A stretch of 30,311 nucleotides of DNA from an uncultured Lachnospiraceae bacterium (GCA_910577765.1 CAJTOV010000027.1:1-30311), one strand, 5' to 3'; positions 16,158-25,049 are shown, counted from the stretch's first letter. The notes: generated from the letters alone by a model not told the origin. Numbers and translations are program-made.

Positions 16158-16186
16158 AATATAGCATTTTTTGACATTCATGTCAA
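16158..16186 (-). promoter_or_regulatory. Strong sigma-A promoter with overlapping palindrome, reading toward the Rpn gene
   Basis: The minus strand has TTGACA (16181-16186), 17 bases, then TATATT (16158-16163). The -35 is half of a TTGACA-TGAA-TGTCAA palindrome that could be an operator. It reads through repeats C and B into the nuclease gene. Confidence 0.68.
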
Positions 16187-16211
16187 GTGTAAAAAGAACT
16201 TTTCCACCTAT

Positions 16212-18353
16212 TCAAATCCGCACAAATTCCAAAAGCAGATATCCCAGTGTCAGGCACAGTCCAAGGCAGAACAGCATCAGTCCGAAGGAGAAGCTTTCCT
16301 CCACCAGATGGCCGGTACGCCAGATGGATTGTTCCAGCCGCACCAGTCCGGGAACATGGGACGGCAGCAGATCCGGCGGCAGATCCTGGCCCCGCAGATG
16401 CAGCCGGAACCGGAGCCACCGGTCCATCATCTGGCCCAGCCACCGGGCCAGACGGTCCTGGTGTTCCCGGGGCTTTGTCCGCATCTGCCTGTGGGTGGTT
16501 CCCCTGGCCAGAAGGATAAGCCCGTCAGCCCACTGGTCCATGGCCCTGCAAACTACGGCAGAGACAGCCAGGAACAGGGACACCGGCGCTGACACCACAT
16601 ACCGGTCAACAAATCCGCACACAGCGCCCCATATCCCTGGAAGCAGCCTCCCCAGCACGGGGCGGTAAAGAAGATGTTCCAGATCCAGGGCCTGGGGCCA
16701 GCGGTCTAAGTAGCCTCTGGACAGTTCCTGTCCGGAAGCTCCTTCCCCGGCCACGGGCATTTTCCCCATCATCCACTGCCGGATCACCCATCCGTACACC
16801 AGACCGCCTATGGTCACCGACACCAGGCCTCCTTTTAAATTCCCCAGGCTGAAATAATGGACTCCATGTTCCATTCCTTCTGCCAGGAAGAATCCCTGTC
16901 CCAGATCTGCCAGCCGGTTCATGGTAACCCCGGGAAACAGCCCCATCACCGGAACCAGTACCGCGGGAACCACAAGGGCCAGGGTGCTGGCCGGTTTCAT
17001 GTATCTGCCTGACATCCCGTCGTACTCTGCCTGCCGGACCGGGTCCTGGTTGACTTCCACGAAGATGGCGAAAAACAGCTTCAGCATATAGGCCACCGTC
17101 ATACCGCCGGTAAACAGAAATATCCATTCGGCAACGGTCCAGAACCCCGGAGACCCGGCCAGACCGCCCCAGGCGCCGGTTCCGGCTGCCCCGGCAGCAG
17201 CAGCCATTTCCGCTCCGGCGCCTGCTCCTCCTGCCCCGGCAGCAGCGGCCACTTCCACCCCGCCGGCCATTTCCCCATATTCCACAATACTTTCGTGGAT
17301 CAGGGTCTTACTGACATAGCCGCTCCACCCGGGAATGCCGCCCAGGCCCAGGGCTCCCATGAGGAAACAGAAGGCCAGCAGCGGTTTCCTCCGCCCGAAG
17401 CCCCGGATCTCATTGAGATCCAGCCGGTGCAGGTTCATATATACGGCACCGGCACAGAGAAACAGCACCAGCTTGAACAGGGAGTGGTTCACCATATGGA
17501 GAAATGCTCCCCTTGCCGCAATGGAAGGATTCTCCCCGGCAGATGCCAGCATGCAGCTCATACCGATTCCCGTCAGAATGAATCCGATCTGGGACACGGA
17601 AGAGCAGGCCAGGGTCCGTTTCAGGTTAATGGAAAAGACCGCCAGCAGAGCCCCCAGAAACATGGTTACCAGCCCCAGGCACACCACCAGAAATCCCCAG
17701 GCCCGGTCCCCGCCCAGCATTCCGCAGGATACCACGATAATGCCGAAGATCCCGGTCTTGGTCAGAATGCCGGACAGCAGGGCGCTGGCCGGAGCCGGGG
17801 CAACCGGGTGGGCCTTGGGAAGCCAGATGTGGAGCGGGAAACATCCTGCCTTGGCCCCGAAGCCAAAGAGCAGAAGCCCCCCTGCCGCGTACAGCTCTGG
17901 CTGATGCCCGGCAGCCGCCGCCTGTGCCGCGGCTGCCGGGATCCGGTCAATCTCCAGGGTTCCCAGAAGATGGGACAGAAGAAACAGCCCCATCAGCATG
18001 ACCATACCGCCTATGACCGCCACGGCCAGATAGGTCTGGGCCGCCTCCAGGGACTCCGGCTTCTCGTCAAATGCCACCCACACATAGGAGGTCAGGGACA
18101 TGATCTCAAAAAAGATAAAGGTGGTATACAAGTCTGCTGACAGAAATACCCCGGCCGTGGCCACAAAGGTGGCCCAGAAGAATCCGTAATACCGCAGTTT
18201 CCGCTTATAGTGGGCCATATACTCCCGGGAAAACAGGCCGCTGCAGCCCCACATCAGCACCCCAATCCCCAGATACACCAGCCGGAACCCGTCCAGCCGC
18301 AGATGCAGCCCCATACCGCAGAATCCGGGAAGATACCAGTCTGCCTGTGTCAT
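16212..18353 (-). CDS. MrpD/NuoL-like proton-translocating antiporter subunit (fourth paralogue)
   Basis: A 713-residue polytopic membrane protein of the NuoL/M/N-MrpA/D family, which moves protons or cations through half-channels. The key charges are kept: Glu83 (FFEIMSLTS, TM5-like), Lys168 (GAKAGCFPLHIWLPKAHPVAPAPAS), Lys199 (GILTKTGIFG) and Lys349 (GYVSKT). It is longer at the C-terminus than the other three, with membrane segments around an amphipathic Arg/Leu/His-rich region (about 610-680), recalling NuoL/HyfB-type subunits. An Ala/Gly tandem repeat (about 360-398) interrupts a loop. AGGAGGTGAT precedes the ATG, which overlaps the previous stop. It is the last gene of the antiporter operon; only a weak hairpin follows. 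Whether it moves Na+ or H+ cannot be told. Confidence 0.85.
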   Translation of the reverse strand: MTQADWYLPGFCGMGLHLRLDGFRLVYLGIGVLMWGCSGLFSREYMAHYKRKLRYYGFFWATFVATAGVFLSADLYTTFIFFEIMSLTSYVWVAFDEKPESLEAAQTYLAVAVIGGMVMLMGLFLLSHLLGTLEIDRIPAAAAQAAAAGHQPELYAAGGLLLFGFGAKAGCFPLHIWLPKAHPVAPAPASALLSGILTKTGIFGIIVVSCGMLGGDRAWGFLVVCLGLVTMFLGALLAVFSINLKRTLACSSVSQIGFILTGIGMSCMLASAGENPSIAARGAFLHMVNHSLFKLVLFLCAGAVYMNLHRLDLNEIRGFGRRKPLLAFCFLMGALGLGGIPGWSGYVSKTLIHESIVEYGEMAGGVEVAAAAGAGGAGAGAEMAAAAGAAGTGAWGGLAGSPGFWTVAEWIFLFTGGMTVAYMLKLFFAIFVEVNQDPVRQAEYDGMSGRYMKPASTLALVVPAVLVPVMGLFPGVTMNRLADLGQGFFLAEGMEHGVHYFSLGNLKGGLVSVTIGGLVYGWVIRQWMMGKMPVAGEGASGQELSRGYLDRWPQALDLEHLLYRPVLGRLLPGIWGAVCGFVDRYVVSAPVSLFLAVSAVVCRAMDQWADGLILLARGTTHRQMRTKPREHQDRLARWLGQMMDRWLRFRLHLRGQDLPPDLLPSHVPGLVRLEQSIWRTGHLVEESFSFGLMLFCLGLCLTLGYLLLEFVRI
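17186..17275 (-). repeat. Coding 45-bp tandem repeat (2 copies)
   Basis: Two copies of a 45-bp unit beginning CTGCCCCGGCAGCAGC encode an Ala/Gly-rich 15-residue repeat in the fourth MrpD paralogue. Confidence 0.75.
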
Positions 18354-19990
18354 GCGGCATCACCTCCTATCTCCATGAGAAATGACAACAGCGGCTGGGA
18401 ATAAAGCCCCAGTCCAAGGATCACCACAGCAAAAACCACCAGCGGCACCAGCATCCGCCAGCCCGGATCCCCGGCTGCTTCTCCTACTGCGGTCTCCTCC
18501 GCCGCAGGCACATGTGCCTGCGCCTGTTCAGGCATATGGGCCCGCACCTTTGCAGGCACATACGCCCGCACCAGCACGGTCAGCATGTAAACCGCTGTCA
18601 TCAGGGCCGAGTACAGAAGCACCAGAACCGCCGCAAAAGGCAGTATCCCGCCGATTCCGCCCAGAATCTGCGGCAGCATCCCGCTTCCCCCGCCTGCGGT
18701 CAGAACCTCCACTCCGGCCTCCCCGCCTACGGCCCCGGACGTCATCCCGCATGCAAATGCCGCCCCTGCAATGTTCCATTTACTGATGAACCCGGCAAAA
18801 GGCGGGATGCCCACCAGGGAAAGGCTGGCCACAGTCAGGCAGCCGAAGGTCACCGGCATTTTTCTGGCCAGACCGTCCAGCTCATACACATGGGTCTTTC
18901 CGGTCTGGTGCATCACCGCACCGGCACAGAAAAAGGAACAGATCTTCATAAATGCATGAAACACCATGTGGGCCAGGGCCGCGGCCAGACCATGGCCGCT
19001 CATCATGGAAGCAGCCAGCAGAATATAGGACAGGTTGCTGGTGGTGGAATAGGCAAGACGCCGTTTCCAGTGGACCTCCTTCACTGCCATGGTGGAGCCG
19101 TAGGCAATGGTCACCATGGCCGCGGCCATGACCGCCCACTGGGCCCAGGTTCCCGCCAGGAACTCTGTCCCAAAGCTGAAATAGGTCAGCCGCAGAATGG
19201 CAAATGCCCCGGATTTCACTACTGCCACCGCGTGAAGCAGAGCAGTCACCGGCGTAGGCGCCACCGTAGCCAGAGGCAGCCATCTATGGCAGGGAAATAC
19301 CACCGCCTTGACGCCGAACCCAAAAAAGGCCAGCACATACATAAGCAGCAGCGTATTCTTCCTGGAATCTGCCAACGCCAGGTCCAGCATTCCGCCGGGC
19401 CTGAAATCCGTACTTCCGATGGCCGAAAAAGTCAGCACAAACACCAGCCCCAGAAATGCAAACGCCGCCCCTCCGATGGAATAATACAGATATTTGCGGC
19501 TGGCCCTCACCGCTTCCCTGGTCATGGGAAACAGCACCAGGGGAAATGTGGCCAGGGTCAGCATTTCATAGAACAAATACAAGGTAATCAGGTTTCCGGC
19601 CAGGGCAATCCCGGCCGTGACCCCGTAAGTCATCAGGTAATAGGCGAAAAACGTTCCTTTCCGGTCCTCCTCCTTCATATATTCAAAAGAATACAGGACA
19701 GCCAGAGGCCAGAGAACACTGATCAGCACGGCAAACACCCGCCCCATGCCGTCCAGACAGAAGCTGACCCGCAGTGCCCCATACAGACGGAACAGCACCA
19801 TGTGGTCCTGGACGCCGGCATGAAACACCAGCCACAGAAGCACCAGGCTGTTGAGGACCGTAATCAGCATCACATACCATTTCAGCTTGGTATAGCTCGC
19901 CTTCCTATGCCCGGACCGGGAAGCCAGAAGCAGTCCCATGCCGCCTGCCAGCGGCAGGAGGGCCGGTACGGCCAACAATATTTGATCCAT
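18350..19990 (-). CDS. MrpD/NuoM/N-like antiporter subunit (third paralogue)
   Basis: A 546-residue polytopic membrane protein of the antiporter-like family. Seen: Glu142 (LFYEMLTLATFPLV), Lys228 (GVKAVVFPCHRWLP), Lys259 (VVKSGAFAILR) and Lys404 (FAGFISKWNIAG), the conserved chain of buried charges. The HxWLP motif varies (HRWLPLATVAPTPV rather than HPVAPAP). A loop at about 474-497 carries an 8-residue repeat (RAYVPAKV, RAHMPEQA, QAHVP). GGAGGG lies 7 bases before the ATG. The stop overlaps the next start (ATGA), which suggests translational coupling. The closest complex I counterpart is unclear. Confidence 0.85.
   Translation of the reverse strand: MDQILLAVPALLPLAGGMGLLLASRSGHRKASYTKLKWYVMLITVLNSLVLLWLVFHAGVQDHMVLFRLYGALRVSFCLDGMGRVFAVLISVLWPLAVLYSFEYMKEEDRKGTFFAYYLMTYGVTAGIALAGNLITLYLFYEMLTLATFPLVLFPMTREAVRASRKYLYYSIGGAAFAFLGLVFVLTFSAIGSTDFRPGGMLDLALADSRKNTLLLMYVLAFFGFGVKAVVFPCHRWLPLATVAPTPVTALLHAVAVVKSGAFAILRLTYFSFGTEFLAGTWAQWAVMAAAMVTIAYGSTMAVKEVHWKRRLAYSTTSNLSYILLAASMMSGHGLAAALAHMVFHAFMKICSFFCAGAVMHQTGKTHVYELDGLARKMPVTFGCLTVASLSLVGIPPFAGFISKWNIAGAAFACGMTSGAVGGEAGVEVLTAGGGSGMLPQILGGIGGILPFAAVLVLLYSALMTAVYMLTVLVRAYVPAKVRAHMPEQAQAHVPAAEETAVGEAAGDPGWRMLVPLVVFAVVILGLGLYSQPLLSFLMEIGGDAA
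18507..18577 (-). repeat. Coding 24-bp tandem repeat (about 3 copies)
   Basis: Units starting with GGCA at 18507, 18531 and 18555 encode an 8-residue Ala/His/Val/Pro repeat in the third paralogue. Confidence 0.75.
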
Positions 19991-20004
19991 TCCTCATCCC
20001 TCCA

Positions 20005-21828
20005 TCAGAATACCTGGCCTGCAATGGCTTCCAGCACGGCCAGAAACGGCACCGGGAAGCAGCCCATCAGTACGGCCCCGGCAGTCAGCACCACAACCGG
20101 AACAAGCATCAGGGGATGCAGAACGTCAGCCCTGGCAGCGGGTCCGTGCCCGGATGCGGCTGTCTCACCTGCCCTGGACAGACCGTGCCCGGATGCGGCC
20201 GTCCCATCTGCCCCGGGCAGCCCGTGCCCGGATGCATCCATCCCGCCTGCCCCGGACAGACCGTGCCCGGATACAGCCGCCGCACCTGCTGCCGGTCCGT
20301 GCCCCTGCGCCGCTGTCCCGGGAAAGAATCCGTCAATGGCCAGGGGCAGCAGATACCCGGCGGTCAGCAGGGCACTGACCAGCAGCACCGCCGGCCCCAC
20401 ATACTCCCAGGCCCCGGTACCCGAAGACAGCGCCCCCTGGGCAAGATACCATTTGCTGATAAAACCGCTGGTAGGGGGAATGCCCACCAGGGTCAGGGAC
20501 ACCAGGGTGTGGCAGGCCAGGGTCACCGGCATTATCCTTCCCAGCCCCCGCATATCTTCCACCCGGGTCAGGCCGGTATAGAAAATGACGGCGCCTGCAA
20601 TAAGGAACAGTGCATTTTTCACCAGGGAATGGAAGACCACATGGGCCAGGGCTCCCACAAATGCCCCGGGCTCCAGAAGACTTAAGCCAAACAGCACATA
20701 AGACACCTGGCTCACCGTGGAGTATGCCAGCCGCTTTTTCAGCACCGGCTCCCGGTATGCCAGCATGGAACCCATAAATACCGTGGCCAGGGTCAGGAAG
20801 ATCCATCCCTGCTGGACCCAGGTGCCCCGCAAAAGGTCCGGTCCCGTCACAAAGCAGACCACCCGGACTATGGCCAGAACCCCGCACTTGGTGATAACCC
20901 CGGACAGCAGGGCGCTGGCAGGAGCCGGGGCTACCGGGTGGGCCGTAGGCAGCCAGCCGTGAAGGGGAAACATGCCCGCCTTGGTGCCAAAGCCTACCAG
21001 CATGCAGAACATGGCTGCCAGGAACAGGCTCTCTGCCCCATTTGCCGCCACCGCCTCTGCCAGTCCTGGCACGCCGCCGGGGGTAAAGGCCAGATTCCCC
21101 TGAACCGTGGTCAAAAAGAAGATTCCGAACAAAGCCAGAAATGCTCCCGCAACCGAGTAAAACAGATATTTCAGGCCTGCCATCACCGCCTCCTTTGTCC
21201 GCTCATGAAGCACCAGAGGCAGGGAAGTCAAAGTCATCATCTCATAGCACAGATAAAACGTGATCAGGTTGGCGGAAAAATCCAGGGCCAGAAGCACCCC
21301 CAGCACAATCAGGAAGAAACCAAAGAACCGGTGCTCATCCTTTTCGTGGGTCATATACACCAGGGAATAAAGGCCCACCAGCAGCCATACCGCCGAGGTA
21401 AGCAGGGCAAAAAGCCGGCCCACTCCGTCCACGCCAAATTCCAGGGCCGTGTTCCCTGTAAGCTGCCACAGAAAAAGGCGGCTTTCCCCCCTGGCCAGAA
21501 CCGCCAGCACCAGGGCCAGGGTTCCGGCAAGAGCAGTCACCACCACACCGGCCAGGACTTCCCGGCCAGCCAGGAGACCTGCCCCGTGGACCTGGCCGGT
21601 GCCGGAACCTTCCCCGAGGGATACAGCCGGGCCACAGCCGGAACCTTCCCCCTGGGATGCAGCCAGGCCGGTGCCGGAACCTTCCCCCCGGGATGCAGCC
21701 GGACCAACTCCGGAATCTTCCCCCTGGGACCGGCTCCGGCCGCCCCGGAAGCTCTTAAGAGAAAGTACCAGTATCCCGGCCAGCACCGGGAATAGTACCG
21801 GCAGAATCAGCAATCTATTTCCTTCCAT
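20005..21828 (-). CDS. MrpD/NuoM-like antiporter subunit (second paralogue) with two repeat insertions
   Basis: A 607-residue polytopic membrane protein. Conserved charges: Glu196 (LCYEMMTLTSLPLV), Lys283 (GTKAGMFPLHGWLPTAHPVAPAPAS), Lys314 (GVITKCGVLAI) and Lys459 (SGFISKW). Two stretches do not belong to the family: a 12-residue Ser/Gly/Glu repeat at about 33-80, right after the first membrane segment, and a 13-residue Ser-Gly-His-Gly repeat at about 505-568, before the last membrane segment. Both are in frame and in loops. AAGGAG lies 9-10 bases before the ATG. The 83-base gap to the upstream gene holds mini-palindrome E. It should sit in the membrane arm of the antiporter complex. Confidence 0.85.
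   Translation of the reverse strand: MEGNRLLILPVLFPVLAGILVLSLKSFRGGRSRSQGEDSGVGPAASRGEGSGTGLAASQGEGSGCGPAVSLGEGSGTGQVHGAGLLAGREVLAGVVVTALAGTLALVLAVLARGESRLFLWQLTGNTALEFGVDGVGRLFALLTSAVWLLVGLYSLVYMTHEKDEHRFFGFFLIVLGVLLALDFSANLITFYLCYEMMTLTSLPLVLHERTKEAVMAGLKYLFYSVAGAFLALFGIFFLTTVQGNLAFTPGGVPGLAEAVAANGAESLFLAAMFCMLVGFGTKAGMFPLHGWLPTAHPVAPAPASALLSGVITKCGVLAIVRVVCFVTGPDLLRGTWVQQGWIFLTLATVFMGSMLAYREPVLKKRLAYSTVSQVSYVLFGLSLLEPGAFVGALAHVVFHSLVKNALFLIAGAVIFYTGLTRVEDMRGLGRIMPVTLACHTLVSLTLVGIPPTSGFISKWYLAQGALSSGTGAWEYVGPAVLLVSALLTAGYLLPLAIDGFFPGTAAQGHGPAAGAAAVSGHGLSGAGGMDASGHGLPGADGTAASGHGLSRAGETAASGHGPAARADVLHPLMLVPVVVLTAGAVLMGCFPVPFLAVLEAIAGQVF
20144..20299 (-). repeat. Coding 39-bp tandem repeat (4 copies)
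   Basis: CCGTGCCCGGA-type units begin at 20144, 20183, 20222 and 20261, exactly 39 bp apart, with a partial fifth. They encode a 13-residue SGHGL-type repeat. Confidence 0.85.
21592..21735 (-). repeat. Coding 36-bp tandem repeat (4 copies)
   Basis: GGAACCTTCCCC-type units recur at 21604, 21640, 21676 and 21712 with a 36-bp period. They encode a 12-residue Ser/Gly/Glu repeat near the N-terminus of the second paralogue. Confidence 0.85.
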
Positions 21829-21871
21829 AAAGGTATCTCTCCTTCTCCATCAGTCATAATGAACCATTGCC

Positions 21872-21902
21872 GTAACAGTTCAAGGGGTATCTGAACTGTT
21901 AC
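21872..21902. repeat. Mini-palindrome (copy E) with perfect 8-bp direct repeats
   Basis: GTAACAGTTCA and TGAACTGTTAC form an 11-bp perfect stem with a 9-base loop. CCATTGCC directly flanks both sides (21864-21871 and 21903-21910). It sits between two antiporter genes inside the operon. Its reverse complement differs from copy D by one extra G. Confidence 0.82.
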
Positions 21903-21911
21903 CCATTGCCG

Positions 21912-23537
21912 TCAGTCAAACATTGCCAGGCCGTCTGCAATGGCCTGGACCACTGGCTGGGACATAAGCCCCAGAAACAGGTTCAGCAGGATAAAACAGA
22001 TCACAGCCAGACGGGCCGGCCAGTATGGGGCGGCCGGCTGTACACACGTGCCGGAGTTTTCGCCGGCCTGCCGACCAGCCGGGTCCCGGACGCCGGAGGT
22101 TTCACCGGCCCGCCGTGCAGCCGGGTCCCGGACGCCGGAGGTTTCACCGGCCCGCTGCACCCCCGGCTCCCCGGACTCTGCCCCGGCTCCCTCCCCGCCC
22201 CGGTACAGCGTGATCACCATCCGCAGAAAATAGATGGCATTGAGCACGGTGCTTACAGCCAGGCCCATAAGGGTCAGCATCATCTTGTGGGGGCTCTGAA
22301 GGGCAGCGGTGGCAAACAGCAGCTTGGATATGAATCCCGACAGCATGGGAAATCCCACCATGGACAGGGAGCCAACGGCAAATCCCAGGCCTGCCAGGGG
22401 ATTCCGGTAGGCAGCACCCCGCAGGCTTACGTAATCCTTCTTATTGCCCGACACCTGGTAAAGGCCAACGGCACTGATAAACAGCAGGGCCTTGGTGGCG
22501 GAGTGGGTGAAAATATGGAACACCGCCGCCACCATACCGGCCTGGGTTCCCAGCCCGATGCCCATATAGATATAGCCGATCTGGGCCACGGAAGAATAGG
22601 CGATCATCCGCCGCAAATCCCGCTCCAGAATGGCGTGGACCGAGCCGAGAATCATCCCGGCCAGGCCAAAGAGAAACAGTACATTGACGATCCTGCTTGC
22701 AATGACATTTTCCTGCCCAAGTACCCGGTAGAAAATCTTGATCAGCAGGAAAATGTACCCTTTGGACACCAGGCCCGACAGCACGGCGCTGGCCGTTGGG
22801 GTGGCATAGCCGTAGGTGTAAGGAATCCAGGAATGGAAGGGGTAAAGGCCGCTTTTGATGGCCAGTCCTACACTGATTACTGCCAGAATCACCAGCATGG
22901 GAATCTCGTAGCTGCCTGCGGCCTCAATGGCGGCCACTGCCTCCCTGGCAGGACTCATCAGCAGATGGCCGGTAACATCGTACAGCAGGGTGAGACCGAT
23001 CAGGAACAGACCGGACCCAAGCTGGCTCATGATCATGTACCGGATCGCTGCCGTAAAGCTGCGGCCAATCTGGCGGATCATGATCAGGCCGCAGCCTGCG
23101 ATGGTGTTGATCTCCACAAATACATAGGCCGTAAACAGGTCATTGGTATAGACCAGTGCCAGCAGGGAACTGAGCATCAGGTCGATCATAATGTAGAACA
23201 GGTTGATTTTCGAGTGCTCCACATCCTGGAAGGTGTGCCTCATGCCGCCGGCTACTGACAGGAACATGACAATGCCGAACATCAGGGCAGTCAGTCCTTC
23301 CAGCACCCCGGCACGGATCTCATTGCCCCAGGGGGCAGGGAAATGTCCCATCATGTAGGTGTAGCTCTGTCCGGTCTCCAGGCAGAAGGCCAGCACCATG
23401 GCCGACATGGCGGTGGTTACCACAATGGCGGCCAGGCTTAGGTTCCGGGCCTGTTTTCCTGTGAGAACCGAAGACAAAATGCCGGAAAACATGGCAATGA
23501 TAATGGAAAAAAAGGGGAAATTCTGCACCAGGGTCAT
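21912..23537 (-). CDS. mnhD: MrpD-type antiporter subunit (first paralogue)
   Basis: A 541-residue polytopic membrane protein next to mnhC, so the canonical MrpD/MbhH position. Conserved: Glu142 (FVEINTIAGCG), Lys228 (AIKSGLYPFHSWIPYTYGYATPTASAVLSG), Lys259 (LVSKGYIFLLIK) and Lys405 (SGFISKLLF). A 14-residue repeat (RAGETSGVRDPA-type, about 461-500) interrupts the loop before the last membrane helix. The ATG overlaps the mnhC stop by four bases. Mrp complexes exchange Na+ or other cations for H+ using the proton-motive force; MrpD contains one of the ion channels. Confidence 0.9.
   Translation of the reverse strand: MTLVQNFPFFSIIIAMFSGILSSVLTGKQARNLSLAAIVVTTAMSAMVLAFCLETGQSYTYMMGHFPAPWGNEIRAGVLEGLTALMFGIVMFLSVAGGMRHTFQDVEHSKINLFYIMIDLMLSSLLALVYTNDLFTAYVFVEINTIAGCGLIMIRQIGRSFTAAIRYMIMSQLGSGLFLIGLTLLYDVTGHLLMSPAREAVAAIEAAGSYEIPMLVILAVISVGLAIKSGLYPFHSWIPYTYGYATPTASAVLSGLVSKGYIFLLIKIFYRVLGQENVIASRIVNVLFLFGLAGMILGSVHAILERDLRRMIAYSSVAQIGYIYMGIGLGTQAGMVAAVFHIFTHSATKALLFISAVGLYQVSGNKKDYVSLRGAAYRNPLAGLGFAVGSLSMVGFPMLSGFISKLLFATAALQSPHKMMLTLMGLAVSTVLNAIYFLRMVITLYRGGEGAGAESGEPGVQRAGETSGVRDPAARRAGETSGVRDPAGRQAGENSGTCVQPAAPYWPARLAVICFILLNLFLGLMSQPVVQAIADGLAMFD
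22050..22170 (-). repeat. Coding 42-bp tandem repeat (about 3 copies)
   Basis: Units starting GCCGGAGGTTTCACCGGCC-like at 22050, 22092 and 22134 keep a 42-bp period. They encode a 14-residue repeat in the loop before the last helix of MnhD. Confidence 0.85.
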
Positions 23538-23911
23538 GACACTTCCTCCTTCTGCACCTGCATGAGAATCCGGTCCAGATCCAGGGAGTGATAGCGCTCA
23601 TAAAGCCGGATAGTCAGGGCCAGCATCAGGGCCGTGGTACTGACCGACACCACAATGCCTGTAAGCACCAGGCCGCTGGGCACCGGATTAATGTAGGCTG
23701 AGGCATCGGTAATACCATCCACCACAATGGGCACCATGCGCCCCCGGATGTAGCCTTTGGAGGCCAGGAACAGATACACGGCCGTGTCCATAATATTCAT
23801 GCCCATGATTTTCTTGATCAGGTTCCGGTGAAGCAGCAGCATGGTGAACCCGATTCCGAACAGGATAATTGCAGTAGTCTCTTCTATATTATAGAGCAGA
23901 TTGGCTGCCAC
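23534..23911 (-). CDS. mnhC: Mrp/Mnh antiporter subunit C (NuoK-like)
   Basis: A 125-residue, three-helix membrane protein of the NuoK/MrpC family. Helices are near 9-26, 38-52 and 80-108, with the conserved FGIGFTMLLLHRNLIKKIMGMNIMD-type loop and the DGITDASAYINPVPSGLVLTGIVVSVSTTALMLAL-type core. The start is taken as GTG (23911), with AAAGGGGG 8 bases upstream, two bases after the mnhB stop. An ATG at 23980 in the same frame would overlap the end of mnhB by 68 bases and give a non-homologous N-terminus. The ending fits ATGA coupling to mnhD. Confidence 0.88.
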   Translation of the reverse strand: MAANLLYNIEETTAIILFGIGFTMLLLHRNLIKKIMGMNIMDTAVYLFLASKGYIRGRMVPIVVDGITDASAYINPVPSGLVLTGIVVSVSTTALMLALTIRLYERYHSLDLDRILMQVQKEEVS

Positions 23912-23912
23912 C

Positions 23913-25049
23913 TTATATGCCCCCTTTCCGGAACAGCGTATAAAATGCATACATGGTGCAGGCCACCACCAGGCCCACACAGATATTCAGCGGCAGAATC
24001 AGACCGCTGCTTAAAATGGCTCCCGCTGTGCCCAGGGGAATCCCGCTTTCCAGGTGATTGGCCCCGGTAAAGAAGGAATAGCTTTTGGCCAGACAGTAAA
24101 AGGTCAGGGCACTGACCGTGATCCGTCTGTAGACCTTCTCGTTGAAGAACCGCTCCGTCTTTCGGAAGCCGAAGGCATTGAGATAGAGAATCAGGCCGGA
24201 GCCCATGACCGCTCCGCCGGAAAATCCGCCTCCTGGTGACAGATGGCCGTTGAGAATGATGTACACACCAAACATCAGGATCACTGGCACCAGGACCGTG
24301 GCGCATTTCTGGAGAATAATATCATTTTTAGGCTCGAAAATGCGGTCGTCCACCAGCTGCTCCGGCAGATGGACCTGGGCCGGGTCACCGGCGGCGCCAT
24401 GTTTTTTCTTCCCCGGGTTCTCCCCCGGCGCCGTATCCACCCGCAGAAGCACCAGCACACAGCAGGAGGCAATGAACAGCACGCAGGACTCCCCGAAGGT
24501 GTCAAAGGCCCGGTAGTCCAGAATCATACCGGTAACCATATTCATGGCCCCGGTCTCTTTTAATCCCTGCTCAATATAGCGGGCAGATACCTCGTTGTTG
24601 TCCGGGTTGCCGGCATTGCCGAACACCGGCAGATAGGCAATGGTCCACAAAAGTACCAGAATAATCCCCATGCACAAAAGCACGGACATAATCTGGTAGA
24701 ACCGGTTGTACAGACGCAGCCCCCGGCCCTCTGTGACCGGGGATAAGGCGGGAGCCCCATTCGGCTGGGGATGGGACGCCGGAGCAACCGTTTGCGGCTG
24801 GGGAACGGGCGCCGGGGCAGCCGTTTCCGGCTGGGGAACAGGCGCCGGAGCAGCCGTTTCCGGCTGGGGAACAGGCGCCGGGACAGCCGTTTCCGGCTGG
24901 GGAACAGGCGCCGGGGCAGCCGTTTCCGGCTGAAGAACAGGCGCCGCCGACTCCATCCGTTCTGCTGTCAGGGTGTCCACCTCTCCGTCCACCCATTGCC
25001 GGAACTTTCTCCAGAAGCTTTGCTGGTAATTATCTCTCTGTCTGCTCAT
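23913..25049 (-). CDS. mnhB: MbhE/MrpA C-terminal-like and MrpB fusion subunit
   Basis: A 378-residue membrane protein that joins two modules. Residues 1-38 are a charged cytoplasmic start. Residues 39-95 are a Pro/Gln/Glu/Thr/Ala repeat (five copies of an 11-residue PVPQPETAAPA-type unit). Residues 115-205 are MbhE-like: a membrane helix, then the NMVTGMILDYRAFDTFGES motif of the MrpA C-terminus, then a helix. Residues 235-378 are MrpB/MbhF-like, with NGHLSPGGGFSGGAVMGSGL. In Mbh-type clusters these are separate genes. AAAGGAGG lies 7 bases before the ATG; the start overlaps the DUF4040 gene by 20 bases. It should form part of the linker between antiporter modules. Confidence 0.85.
   Translation of the reverse strand: MSRQRDNYQQSFWRKFRQWVDGEVDTLTAERMESAAPVLQPETAAPAPVPQPETAVPAPVPQPETAAPAPVPQPETAAPAPVPQPQTVAPASHPQPNGAPALSPVTEGRGLRLYNRFYQIMSVLLCMGIILVLLWTIAYLPVFGNAGNPDNNEVSARYIEQGLKETGAMNMVTGMILDYRAFDTFGESCVLFIASCCVLVLLRVDTAPGENPGKKKHGAAGDPAQVHLPEQLVDDRIFEPKNDIILQKCATVLVPVILMFGVYIILNGHLSPGGGFSGGAVMGSGLILYLNAFGFRKTERFFNEKVYRRITVSALTFYCLAKSYSFFTGANHLESGIPLGTAGAILSSGLILPLNICVGLVVACTMYAFYTLFRKGGI
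24785..24949 (-). repeat. Coding 33-bp tandem repeat (5 copies)
   Basis: Five copies of a 33-bp unit (CAGCCGTTTCCGGCTGGGGA...) run without interruption. The three central copies are almost identical. They encode PVPQPETAAPA-type repeats in the MnhB fusion protein. Confidence 0.93.

Noticed and set aside
18512..20581. A 689-codon open frame on the plus strand
   Set aside because: It runs antisense across two conserved antiporter genes and is rich in His/Gln/Pro/Gly with no domain logic.
21906..23258. A 450-codon open frame on the plus strand
   Set aside because: Antisense shadow of mnhD.
24785..24949. Five 33-bp repeats considered as a CRISPR array
   Set aside because: The units are contiguous, with no unique spacers, and translate in frame within MnhB.
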